Shown here: in pieces, positions 1 to 7,165 of the stretch | Layout: every line of letters begins with the position of its first letter | Numbering within the stretch: position 1 is the first letter of the stretch | From: Clostridia bacterium | GTDB lineage: Bacteria; Bacillota; Clostridia; Oscillospirales; CAG-272 | NCBI GenBank assembly: GCA_017452335.1 | Contig: JAFTMP010000205.1 | Span: forward strand, 1-11,258 | Reading direction: 5' to 3' | DNA length: 11,258 bases | Program-made: the position numbers and the translations under genes | Notes under the pieces: generated by a model | The model's input: only the letters and a program-made list of their open reading frames with translations | Databases searched by the model: none | Told to the model about the DNA's origin: nothing

Positions 1-160
1 TGGCGCATTCGAAGTTTTTGAAGATTCCTAAGAAACTTTTTTCGGAGTTGCAAAGCAACTCCATGGTTCTTAGGCGGTTTCCAAAGGCAGAGCCTTTGGT
101 GGGGTCTCGGGGTAACACCCCGAGTGGGATTTCTAAGGGCAACGCCCCAAGAAGGAAGCC
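1..160. repeat. Mosaic palindromic repeat, copy R1 (H-tail, A, B, C, D), 3' of dnaA
   Basis: The window opens in the right arm of module H (TTGGCG-type arm followed by CATTCGAAGTTTTTGAAG). Next is module A: inner hairpin GGAGTTGC-AAA-GCAACTCC at 44-62, enclosed by an outer stem CCTAAGAA (27-34) / TTCTTAGG (67-74). Module B follows, CCAAAGGC-AGA-GCCTTTGG (81-99), then module C, CTCGGGGT-AAC-ACCCCGAG (106-124), and a shortened module D, AAGGGC-AAC-GCCCC (136-148). Modules A to C are 8 bp + 3 nt + 8 bp perfect inverted repeats. Module D ends about 25 bp beyond the dnaA stop codon, so it would be transcribed as the 3' UTR of dnaA. Related copies lie in five other spacers of this window. All pairings were read directly from the sequence; function is unknown. 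Confidence 0.85.
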
Positions 161-172
161 TCGGTCCGTACC

Positions 173-1540
<1,368 letters not shown>

Positions 1541-1598
1541 AGATTCTCCTTCTTTTTTTCTTCTTTACTTTCTTTCGTCCATACTTTCTCGTCATCGC

Positions 1599-1637
1599 AT
1601 AAATATATATAATATTATATCATAATATATATTAAAT
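1599..1637. other. Very AT-rich tract between dnaA and rpmH
   Basis: This stretch of 39 bases contains only one G or C (C at 1621) and is made of alternating TA steps. It lies in the 252-bp spacer between dnaA and rpmH, a place where many Firmicutes carry origin or promoter DNA. It overlaps the proposed dnaA -10 element. It could be an unwinding element, but no DnaA box of TTATCCACA or TTTTCCACA type was seen anywhere in the spacer, so an origin call is not supported here. Confidence 0.5.
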
Positions 1638-1642
1638 AGCAA
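1614..1642 (-). promoter_or_regulatory. Putative sigma-A promoter of dnaA
   Basis: Read on the minus strand, a -35 element TTGCTA (1637-1642) is followed after 17 bases by a perfect -10 element TATAAT (1614-1619). It points toward dnaA, whose start is about 75 bp downstream. The surrounding DNA is so AT-rich that chance -10 matches are likely, so the -35 and spacing carry most of the weight. Confidence 0.5.
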
Positions 1643-1713
1643 GGGGAAAAGAAAATTTAACAAAAAATTTACCGCTTTTCAAGCATTTTTTTCGGAAAAA
1701 TTTGAAATAAGTC

Positions 1714-1743
1714 TTGACAAAAGGACACTTTTCAGTATATAAT
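1714..1743 (+). promoter_or_regulatory. Sigma-A promoter of rpmH
   Basis: A consensus -35 TTGACA (1714-1719) is followed by -10 TATAAT (1738-1743) with an 18-base spacer. TATATA at 1736 would give a 16-base spacer. The likely start of transcription is about 40 bp upstream of the rpmH start codon. It is the strongest-looking promoter in the window, as expected for a ribosomal protein gene. Confidence 0.8.
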
Positions 1744-1792
1744 AACTGCTGTCGCAATGGAAAATACTTTAGCGAAAGAGAGGTGCATCTAA

Positions 1793-1927
1793 ATGAAGAG
1801 AACTTATCAGCCTAAAAAGCGTCAGAGAAAAGTTGAGCATGGTTTCAGAAAAAGAATGAGCACTGCCAACGGAAGAAAAGTTCTGAAGAGAAGACGCCAG
1901 AAGGGCAGAGCAAGACTGTCTTACTGA
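1793..1927 (+). CDS. rpmH: 50S ribosomal protein L34
   Basis: The 44-residue basic protein is a component of the large ribosomal subunit. It begins MKRTYQPKKRQRKVEHGF and continues RKRMSTANGRKVLKRRRQ, the family pattern (M-K-R-T-Y/F-Q-P-x-x-R-x-R-x-x-x-H-G-F-x-x-R-M-x-T-x-x-G-R-x-V-L). It ends KGRARLSY and stops with TGA. Length is exactly that of L34. The ribosome binding site is AGAGAGGTG at about 1778-1786, with a spacer of about 6-9 bases. It heads the rpmH-rnpA-yidD cluster, and a promoter lies immediately upstream. It is too short for common ORF-length cut-offs but is certain from its sequence. Confidence 0.98.
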   Translation: MKRTYQPKKRQRKVEHGFRKRMSTANGRKVLKRRRQKGRARLSY

Positions 1928-1997
1928 GTTTTTGTCAGATCGTCCCTTTTTGATGCAGAGTGACGCCATGTTTGCGTTCTGTGCAAAAGCAATATAA

Positions 1998-2052
1998 GCC
2001 GCCGGTTGTTTTCCTTCGGATCTTGAGGGAACGTTTTCCCGGCGGATTTTTT
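1998..2052 (+). terminator. Terminator or attenuator between rpmH and rnpA
   Basis: The arms CCGCCGG (1999-2005) and CCGGCGG (2039-2045) pair perfectly and are followed by ATTTTTTG (T run 2047-2052). The 33-base interior can pair further (GTTTTCC with GGGAAC, with a bulge). The long loop makes it less compact than a textbook intrinsic terminator. It sits 70 bp after rpmH and 43 bp before rnpA. It could therefore reduce read-through, giving more L34 than RNase P protein. That role is inferred. Confidence 0.55.
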
Positions 2053-2094
2053 GCATTTACTTTTAATTGAAGGTTGTATGGGGAGAGTCTACGC

Positions 2095-2490
2095 GTGAGA
2101 TACGGAGTTCTTTGTGAGAATCATCTGTTTACCAAGGTGTATCTTGCCAAAAATCGGGCAGGAGGCAAGGCGGTGACCGTCTATATTTTAAAGGATCTGC
2201 ATGCCGCAAGGCTTAGAAAAGCACATCCCTTAAAGATCAAGGTCAACAGAGTGGGCATATCGGTTTCCAAAAAGATCGGCAATGCCGTGAAAAGAAACAG
2301 GGCAAAACGGATCATCAGACAGGCTCTTTTCTGTATTGAAAGGGAAAAGCCCTTAAGAAAGGGCAGACTGATCGTCATTTCTGCAAGAGAAGGCATTGAC
2401 GGGTTAAAAATGCAGGATGTGAAAAAAGAGATGGAAAAGGCTTTTTTAAAGCTGAATATGTATGAAGAAATTGAGAAAAGCGCTGATTGA
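2095..2490 (+). CDS. rnpA: Ribonuclease P protein component
   Basis: The 131-residue basic protein is the cofactor of RNase P RNA in 5' maturation of tRNA. The hallmark RNR motif lies in KKIGNAVKRNRAKRIIRQ (59-76; RNRAKRIIR at 67-75). The preceding RVGISVSKK strand and the N-terminal ENHLFTKVY segment also fit the family. The start is taken as GTG at 2095, because GGGGAGAG (2080-2087) lies seven bases upstream. This gives MRYGVLCENH, matching usual family N-termini. An in-frame TTG at 2074 would add seven residues but lacks a better Shine-Dalgarno. The 3' end overlaps yidD by 29 bp, so the two are probably translationally coupled. Length is normal. Confidence 0.96.
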   Translation: MRYGVLCENHLFTKVYLAKNRAGGKAVTVYILKDLHAARLRKAHPLKIKVNRVGISVSKKIGNAVKRNRAKRIIRQALFCIEREKPLRKGRLIVISAREGIDGLKMQDVKKEMEKAFLKLNMYEEIEKSAD

Positions 2491-2701
2491 GGGTGCACTG
2501 CTGCCTGTAAAATTTTATAGGCGCTGTATTTCTCCCTTTATCGGTCCTCACTGTAAATATACCCCCACTTGTTCGAGGTATGCGCTGGATGCCTTTCGGG
2601 AATGGGGCGTTTTCATCGGTTTTTTCCTCACCCTTTACAGGCTCCTGCGCTGTAATCCCTTCTCCAAGGGCGGCTATGATCCGGTGCCGAAGCGGAAGTG
2701 A
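2462..2701 (+). CDS. yidD: Membrane protein insertion efficiency factor YidD
   Basis: This 79-residue protein carries the two YidD signatures: CKYTPTCSRYA (32-42) and RCNPFSKGGYDPVP at the C-terminus (about 63-76). It also has the basic amphipathic N-terminus and ISPFIGPHC segment typical of the family. YidD is thought to sit at the inner face of the membrane and help YidC/Sec-dependent insertion. The ATG start overlaps the end of rnpA by 29 bp in another frame, and no good Shine-Dalgarno is seen, so translation probably depends on coupling to rnpA. Unusually, yidC does not follow directly: a 751-bp repeat-filled spacer lies between them. Confidence 0.96.
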   Translation: MKKLRKALIEGALLPVKFYRRCISPFIGPHCKYTPTCSRYALDAFREWGVFIGFFLTLYRLLRCNPFSKGGYDPVPKRK

Positions 2702-2704
2702 GTT

Positions 2705-2860
2705 TCAAGGGCGTTGCCCTTTGACCCACCAAGAACCTTTTTATAAAAAGGTTCTTGGAACTCCAAAAATTTTTAACGGCGGCAAAAATACTTTTGCCGC
2801 AACAATTTGTTATTTTTTCCAAGACCCCCGCCAAACGGCAGTTTTATAAAGTTTTTGAAA
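2705..2860. repeat. Mosaic palindromic repeat, copy R2a (D, F, G, damaged H), 3' of yidD
   Basis: Module D (AAGGGC-GTT-GCCCTT, 2707-2721) starts five bases after the yidD stop. Module F (2729-2758) is a perfect 30-bp palindrome with arms CCAAGAACC... and ...GGTTCTTGG around TTTTTATAAAAA. Module G (2779-2800) has arms GCGGCAAAA and TTTTGCCGC with loop ATAC. The left arm of H (CGCCAAAC, 2829-2836) follows, but its right arm is missing. The DNA passes from CAGTTT directly to TATAAAGTTTTTGAA, where intact copies read CAGTTTGGCGCATTCAAAGT. That looks like a small internal deletion in this copy. Confidence 0.85.
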
Positions 2861-2891
2861 GAAAACTACACTTTTTCTTTGGCAACTAAAG

Positions 2892-3083
2892 GCGCAAAGA
2901 AAAAATGCGCTGAACGGCACCAAAAGCAACCCATTTAGAGAAAATTTTCATGTGCCGTTCCAAAATATTCCTTGCGGCTGAAACGCCGCATTCCGCAAGC
3001 GGAAACGGAATATTTACAAAGCCAAAAAAGAAGGATTTTGCACCGCTTTCAAAAAGAAACGCCCGCTCAAGAGGCGTAATTTT
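2892..3083 (+). other. Highly structured segment: candidate small RNA or non-autonomous element
   Basis: No credible gene is present. On the plus strand four hairpin units follow each other. First is GCGCA (2892-2896) / TGCGC (2906-2910). Second is GAACGGCAC (2912-2920) / GTGCCGTTC (2952-2960), 9 bp. Third is a compact three-way junction: outer stem AAATATTCC (2963-2971) / GGAATATTT (3007-3015) encloses TGCGGC (2973-2978) / GCCGCA (2985-2990) and TTCCGC (2991-2996) / GCGGAA (2999-3004), with almost no unpaired bases between helices. Fourth is ACGCC (3059-3063) / GGCGT (3073-3077) followed by AATTTTTTG, which resembles an intrinsic terminator. No convincing promoter was found. It may be a structured RNA or part of a larger dispersed repeat. 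Confidence 0.45.
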
Positions 3084-3221
3084 TTGAAGGACACAAAAAG
3101 ATCCCAAAACGTTTTCTTTGTCAGGGCTCTGCCCAAGCTCTGCCCCGACACCCCGCAAGCTTCCCCTAAAGCTTGACCAAAACTTTAAGCGAGCTATCGC
3201 AAAAAAGATAACTCCTTTTTT

Positions 3222-3299
3222 CGCCAAACGACAGTTTGGCGCATTCAAAGTTTTTGAAGGGGGTTTGGGGGAAACTTTTTTCAAAAAGTTTCCGCCCAA
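3222..3299. repeat. Mosaic palindromic repeat, copy R2b (H, F-like)
   Basis: An intact module H, CGCCAAAC-GACA-GTTTGGCG (3222-3241), is followed by the standard H flank CATTCAAAGTTTTTGAAGG. After it is an F-like hairpin with arms GGAAACTTTTT (3270-3280) and AAAAAGTTTCC (3283-3293), loop TC. TTGGG (3265-3269) and CCCAA (3295-3299) extend the stem to 16 bp with one bulged base. The second H-flank sequence, 380 bp after the damaged H of R2a, brackets the structured segment 2892-3083. Confidence 0.8.
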
Positions 3300-3341
3300 G
3301 AAAAACCCAAAAAACCCAAAATTCCATAGCGGCGAAATTGT

Positions 3342-3430
3342 AAGGCGTAAGAGCCTTGTCTTGGCGCATGAAGCGAGTACGCGCCAAGCGTATGAAGGAC
3401 TCGCAAGAACCGTACGGTATTTTCGTACGG
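3342..3430 (+). promoter_or_regulatory. Run of three hairpins in the yidC leader
   Basis: Three inverted repeats occur back to back in the last 110 bp before yidC. They are AAGGC (3342-3346) / GCCTT (3353-3357); CTTGGCGC (3360-3367) / GCGCCAAG (3381-3388), 8 bp with a 13-nt loop; and CCGTACG (3410-3416) / CGTACGG (3424-3430), 7 bp with loop GTATTTT. They differ from modules A to H. They would form the 5' UTR of yidC if transcription starts upstream. No T run or clear promoter is present. A leader-regulatory role is only a possibility. Confidence 0.4.
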
Positions 3431-3452
3431 AAAGAGAAAGGTATTTTCGATA

Positions 3453-4898
3453 ATGAAAAAGATTGGAAATCGAAAGCTCTCTGCCATTCTTCTTTGCTTG
3501 TTCATCGTATGCCTGCTAACTTCTTGTATGGGAAACACCGTTTCCAACAAGACGGTGACAGCAGACCCCGAGAGCGATTATTACGAAGAATTTTATGATG
3601 AAGAAGCCGGAAAGTACAAGCCCACCGACAAGGACGGCGACGGAAAAGTTGACCTTGTGGTAGAGGACAAGGACGGACTGAAGGCAGAGAACAAAAATGA
3701 AAAGGGCTTTACCTACTACGTGATGTCTCCTGTAGGAAAGCTGCTTGCCGTGATCAACGACGTGCTCAACAGCTATGTGCTGTCGCTCTTCGTGTTTGCG
3801 GTGCTGGTAAAGATTCTGCTGTTCTGGTTCTCCTACAAGCAACAGAAGAGCATGGTAAAGCAGGCGTATTTCAGACCCAAGGAACGGGCGATCCGCAACA
3901 AATATAAGGGCAGAACCGACCAGGCAACCGTGCAGAAAATGAACCAGGAGATCATGGACGCCCAGCAAAAGGAGGGCGTGAGCATGTTTGGCGGATGCCT
4001 GCCGCTGCTCATTCAGATGCCCATTATCATGCTGCTGTATGAGGTGATCAGAAATCCTCTGCGCTACGTGACGGGCTACACCACCACTACCATTCAAGCA
4101 CTGAGAAACGTGCTGTCCTACAACGATGTTTCGGGCATGAACCTGACCGATTCTGTAAGAAAGCTGGCAGAAGCGGGCAACGGCTCTGCCATTTCCGAGC
4201 TGGATCTGGTAACGGTTCTGCGGGACAACTGGGAAAGCTTTGACTTTACCAAGATCGTTGGTCTTGAAAACTTCACCGGCAAGGATCTGCCCAACTTCTA
4301 TATGTTCGGCACCTTTGCAGACCTGTCGGTAACCCCCAGCATCACCTTTGAGTGGCCCGATGTGCTCTATCTGCTCATCCCCATCATCACCTTCTTGGCG
4401 CTGTACTTCTCCATGAAGCTCAACCGCAAGATGACCGGTGCGGGCGTAACCACCGAGCAGACCGATGAAAATGCACCCGATATGGGCATGGTCAACGGCG
4501 TGATGGATATGGCAATGCCTGCAATGAGTACCGTGATCACCTTCATGGTGCCTTCGGTGCTGGGTGTATACTGGATCTTCAACAACCTGCTCAGTACTCT
4601 TCAGCAGTTCATCCTTAAAAAGATGGTTCCCTTCCCGGTATTCACCGAGGAGGACTACAAGAAGGCTGAAAGAGAGTATAACAAGGGCAAGGAAGTGAAG
4701 AAAAAGAAGGAAGTAACCGCTCCCGACCCCAACCGTCCCAAGGTGAAGTCTCTGCATCATATCGACGATGACGACGAGGATTATCCCGAGCTGCCTCCCA
4801 TGAAGGAAGGCCCCGTAAAGAGCGCCGAGGATGAGAAAAAGGCAAAGAAATCCAAAAAGGCTGACTTGAAAAAGGACGATCAAAACAAGAAAAAATAA
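3453..4898 (+). CDS. yidC: Membrane protein insertase YidC (lipoprotein type, SpoIIIJ/OxaA family)
   Basis: This insertase of 481 residues helps Sec-dependent and Sec-independent membrane proteins fold into the membrane. A lipoprotein signal with lipobox LTSC (Cys 25) is followed by an acidic outer segment (about 35-90) containing DKDGDGKVD (59-67), which resembles a calcium-binding EF-hand loop. TM1 is about 97-127, with Lys 120 in FAVLVKILLF at the position of the groove Arg of other Gram-positive YidCs. A basic cytoplasmic hairpin starts YKQQKSM (128-134). TM2 is about 180-200, TM3 about 303-322, and TM4-TM5 span about 350-390 (VLGVYWIFNNLLS). The outer loop 201-302 is rather long. The C-terminal tail (about 400-481) is Lys/Asp-rich. 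The start is preceded by AAAGG. Four codons and a ribosome binding site separate it from jag. Confidence 0.97.
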   Translation: MKKIGNRKLSAILLCLFIVCLLTSCMGNTVSNKTVTADPESDYYEEFYDEEAGKYKPTDKDGDGKVDLVVEDKDGLKAENKNEKGFTYYVMSPVGKLLAVINDVLNSYVLSLFVFAVLVKILLFWFSYKQQKSMVKQAYFRPKERAIRNKYKGRTDQATVQKMNQEIMDAQQKEGVSMFGGCLPLLIQMPIIMLLYEVIRNPLRYVTGYTTTTIQALRNVLSYNDVSGMNLTDSVRKLAEAGNGSAISELDLVTVLRDNWESFDFTKIVGLENFTGKDLPNFYMFGTFADLSVTPSITFEWPDVLYLLIPIITFLALYFSMKLNRKMTGAGVTTEQTDENAPDMGMVNGVMDMAMPAMSTVITFMVPSVLGVYWIFNNLLSTLQQFILKKMVPFPVFTEEDYKKAEREYNKGKEVKKKKEVTAPDPNRPKVKSLHHIDDDDEDYPELPPMKEGPVKSAEDEKKAKKSKKADLKKDDQNKKK

Positions 4899-4911
4899 TG
4901 GAGGAACTGTT

Positions 4912-5550
4912 TTGAAACAAGAATTGATTGTAACCGGCGCAACCATTGAAGAAGCACTGCAAAACGGTGCTCTGGAAATCGGTGTAAAACCGGAAGAACT
5001 GGAATATGAGGTACTGGTCGAACCCAAAAAGGGCATCTTGGGTATCGGCAAGGTGGCGGCAAAATTGAAGGTCAGCTACACAGCAGACCCCGCCGAGCTG
5101 GCAATGGACTTTATCCGCACCCTGCTTGCCAATATGGAAGCAGACGCGCAGGTGGAGATGGAAAAGGGTGAGGGGAATGAACGGCTCATCAAGATCAGCG
5201 GTAAGGACGCAGGAAGCCTCATTGGCTACCATGGCGAAACGCTGGACGCTCTGCAGTATTTGGCAAACTTGGCTGCCAACAAGAAGAGCGACGAGACCGA
5301 TGAGAGAAACTACACCAGAATCCTTCTTGATATCGAGAATTACAGAGAAAAAAGAGCCGAAACGCTCAAGGCGCTGGCAAGAAGAATGGCACACAGAGTT
5401 TTAAAGTACAAGAGAAATGTGACTCTTGAACCCATGTCTTCCTATGAAAGACGCATCATCCACTCTGAAATTCAGGGTATCGAGGGCGTAACCACCTACT
5501 CCGTGGGTGCTGACAACAACAGAAAAGTTGTGATCCAGTTGGAAGACTAA
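4912..5550 (+). CDS. jag: Jag/KhpB family RNA-binding protein (Jag-N, KH, R3H)
   Basis: This is a single-stranded nucleic acid binding protein of 212 residues, found beside yidC in most Firmicutes and linked to cell shape and division through RNA binding. The Jag-N domain (about 2-52) contains EPKKGILGIG (37-46). The KH domain (about 65-135) has the GxxG loop in LIGYHGETLDALQYL (103-117). The R3H domain (about 140-207) carries YREKR (144-148) and MSSYERRIIH (175-184). The start is TTG at 4912, chosen because GGAGG (4900-4904) lies seven bases upstream and the protein then begins MKQELIVTG as expected. It lies 13 bp after yidC, so they form an operon. A strong terminator follows directly. Confidence 0.96.
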   Translation: MKQELIVTGATIEEALQNGALEIGVKPEELEYEVLVEPKKGILGIGKVAAKLKVSYTADPAELAMDFIRTLLANMEADAQVEMEKGEGNERLIKISGKDAGSLIGYHGETLDALQYLANLAANKKSDETDERNYTRILLDIENYREKRAETLKALARRMAHRVLKYKRNVTLEPMSSYERRIIHSEIQGIEGVTTYSVGADNNRKVVIQLED

Positions 5551-5560
5551 AATAAAAAAT

Positions 5561-5598
5561 GCAGACACAAAGAGCAAAATTTGTGTCTGCTTTTTTTT
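5561..5598 (+). terminator. Rho-independent terminator of yidC-jag
   Basis: An 11-bp perfect stem, GCAGACACAAA (5561-5571) / TTTGTGTCTGC (5580-5590), with an 8-nt loop, is followed by eight T residues (5591-5598). It begins ten bases after the jag stop codon. This is a textbook intrinsic terminator and differs from the mosaic palindromes that follow it. Confidence 0.95.
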
Positions 5599-5607
5599 GG
5601 AGTTTTT

Positions 5608-5820
5608 GAGGGGGCGCTTTTTGTATGAGTTGCAGAGCAACTCAAGCACCCCCCTCGCCCCCCGCAAAAACTTTGGATGCGGCAAACTGCCGTTTGCCGT
5701 GGAATGAGATATATTTATTTCTTTGCGGCAAAAGGATTTTTGCCGCCATTAAAAATTTTTGGAAGTCTTGAAACCTTTTTATAAAAAGGTTTCAAGCGGG
5801 GTTTGGGGCAGTGCCCCAAA
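5608..5820. repeat. Mosaic palindromic repeat, copy R3 (A, H, G, F, D-like) between jag and pda
   Basis: Module A: inner TGAGTTGC-AGA-GCAACTCA (5626-5644), outer stem GAGGGGG (5608-5614) / CCCCCTC (5650-5656). Module H: CGGCAAAC-TGCC-GTTTGCCG (5680-5699), inverted relative to copies R2 and R4. Module G: GCGGCAAAA (5725-5733) / TTTTGCCGC (5738-5746). Module F: a perfect 30-bp palindrome (5767-5796) with arms CTTGAAACC... and ...GGTTTCAAG. A D-like 19-mer follows, TTTGGGGC-AGT-GCCCCAAA (5802-5820). The H-G-F part is inverted while A keeps the orientation seen in R1 and R4, so modules have been shuffled individually. Confidence 0.85.
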
Positions 5821-5839
5821 TAGCTTTTTCCAAAGACTA

Positions 5840-5867
5840 AGGGGGACTTTTTACAAAAAGTCCCCCT
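5840..5867 (-). terminator. Long hairpin at the 3' end of the deacetylase gene
   Basis: A 13-bp perfect stem, AGGGGGACTTTTT (5840-5852) / AAAAAGTCCCCCT (5855-5867), with a 2-nt loop, lies 17 bp beyond the deacetylase stop codon on the minus strand. It has the build of module F with a G-rich foot. It lacks a long T run after the stem, so it may end transcription weakly or protect the mRNA 3' end. Confidence 0.55.
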
Positions 5868-5884
5868 CAAGGTATTATAAAAAC

Positions 5885-7063
5885 TTATTCCTCTTCCTTT
5901 GCAGGCAAAGCATACGCCGCGGCGGTGCTTTTTTTGGCTTTATAGAGGGTGCCGTCTTGACCGTATCGGTAGGTGGCATAGAAATACTGACCGGTATGCT
6001 CGTGGGCGTTGATATTTAACAGCTCGGACACGGTGACGAAGCGGTAGCCCTGATCCTTTAACTCCTTGTAGAGCAGCTCAAATGCCATTACAGAGGTTTC
6101 GTGAATATCGTGCATGAGCACGATATCTCCCGACTGCACGCTCTTTAAAACCTCGTCGGCGGTTTTGCGTGCCGCCTCTTCCTTGGTCAGATTGCCCTTT
6201 CGTGCGTCTGCCGCATACTGCCAGTCAATGGAGTCCACGCTCCACATGATCAGCGAATAGCCGTAGTTTCTCTTTTTGTTGAAGTTTCCTCCCGGGGGAC
6301 GCAGATAGTAGGTGTATTTTCCGGTGATCTCTGTATACAAATTGGCAATAGACTCCAACTCTTCCTTAATGATTGATTCATCGGCGTCTTTTCCTCCCCC
6401 TTTGGAGGTATAAAGATTTGTATGATTGAAGGTGTGCAGTCCCACCTCGTGTCCCTCGTCAGATGCCCGCTTGACATAGGAGGCATATTTGCTCGTGGGA
6501 CCGGACATGGTGTAGCCGCAGATGAAAAAGGTCACCTTATCATCGCTGTCCTTTAAAAGATCAAGGATTTTTGGTGTGTAGCTGGCAGGTCCGTCGTCAA
6601 AGGTGAACGCCACTACCTTTTCGCCCGGATAAAAGGGGGTATAGGGCAGTGTGGAAAGGTCCTTTTGCTCATCGTCATCTGAGGGGGTCGGGGTTGGAGT
6701 GGGCGTGGGTGTAGGTGTAGGCGTCGGTGTAGGTGTGGGCGTGGGTGTTAGTGTTGGTGTTGGGGTCGGTGTCGGGGTAGGCGTCGGAGTCGGCGTGGGA
6801 CTGTTTACCACGGGACTTGATGGTGCAAGAGAGGGGGTCTTTGGGAAGGAGGGCGTGGGGGCAGATGGACTTTGCTGTGCACCGCTGCTCTCTTCTTGCT
6901 CTGTGCTGCCGCCGCTTGCGGGTGAGGACACGGGGGACTCTGCTCCGCTCGGCGTCTCTTCGGTGCTCATCAGCGTGCTTTTGAGCGTTTCTACACAGCC
7001 CACGAAGAGCAGTGCCGCTACAATGAACAACGCCAAGAGTGATGTAATGACTTTTTTGCGCAT
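5885..7063 (-). CDS. Surface-anchored polysaccharide deacetylase (NodB domain)
   Basis: The 392-residue protein is a predicted metal-dependent carbohydrate esterase family 4 enzyme, which would remove acetyl groups from cell-wall or surface glycans. The N-terminal hydrophobic segment (4-22) ends FVGC (Cys 23). That is a weak lipobox or otherwise a membrane anchor. A Ser/Pro/Glu-rich region (about 30-88) and a Thr-Pro repeat (89-127) form a stalk. The NodB domain (about 148-345) has TFDDGP (154-159), HTFNH (210-214), RPPGGNF (255-261), WSVDSIDW (274-281) and LMHD (316-319), so the Asp-His-His metal site and catalytic residues are present. A 45-residue tail follows. Start: AAGGAG precedes the ATG. 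It transcribes toward jag. The exact substrate (peptidoglycan or another glycan) cannot be read from sequence. Confidence 0.93.
   Translation of the reverse strand: MRKKVITSLLALFIVAALLFVGCVETLKSTLMSTEETPSGAESPVSSPASGGSTEQEESSGAQQSPSAPTPSFPKTPSLAPSSPVVNSPTPTPTPTPTPTPTPTLTPTPTPTPTPTPTPTPTPTPTPSDDDEQKDLSTLPYTPFYPGEKVVAFTFDDGPASYTPKILDLLKDSDDKVTFFICGYTMSGPTSKYASYVKRASDEGHEVGLHTFNHTNLYTSKGGGKDADESIIKEELESIANLYTEITGKYTYYLRPPGGNFNKKRNYGYSLIMWSVDSIDWQYAADARKGNLTKEEAARKTADEVLKSVQSGDIVLMHDIHETSVMAFELLYKELKDQGYRFVTVSELLNINAHEHTGQYFYATYRYGQDGTLYKAKKSTAAAYALPAKEEE
6683..6799 (-). repeat. Thr-Pro coding repeat in the deacetylase
   Basis: About 19 consecutive Pro-Thr pairs (residues 89-127) are encoded here. 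One Pro is replaced by Leu at residue 105 (codon CTA, one base from CCA). Pro and Thr codons use all four third bases in mixed order, so the DNA is not a clean microsatellite. The tract reads as a rigid surface stalk that places the NodB domain away from the membrane. Confidence 0.9.
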
Positions 7064-7165
7064 GATCTTCTCCTTTTTTTGTGGATTTTTATGATAGGCA
7101 ATCTGCGGGGGCAGGTTGCCTTGCGCAGTCTGTCCGGGCGGGAATTGTCTTGTTGATTTGTTGTA

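Noticed and set aside
2074..2490. rnpA start at TTG 2074
   Set aside because: GTG at 2095 has GGGGAGAG seven bases upstream and gives the expected N-terminus; the TTG start has only a weak AAGG upstream.
2886..3453. Open frames on both strands in the yidD-yidC spacer (2886-3299 minus, 3118-3453 plus)
   Set aside because: They run through palindromes and structured repeats, lack ribosome binding sites and recognisable domains, and similar Lys/Phe-rich frames appear wherever the repeat modules occur.
3516..5051. 511-codon open frame on the minus strand, opposite yidC
   Set aside because: It covers nearly the same DNA as yidC, which has full family motifs, a lipobox and a ribosome binding site. 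The antisense frame is rich in His and Gly with no recognisable domain, so it is a shadow.
6651..7094. Plus-strand frame with a long Gly-Val repeat
   Set aside because: The Gly-Val run is the antisense reading of the Thr-Pro tract of the deacetylase; the NodB motifs fix the true strand.
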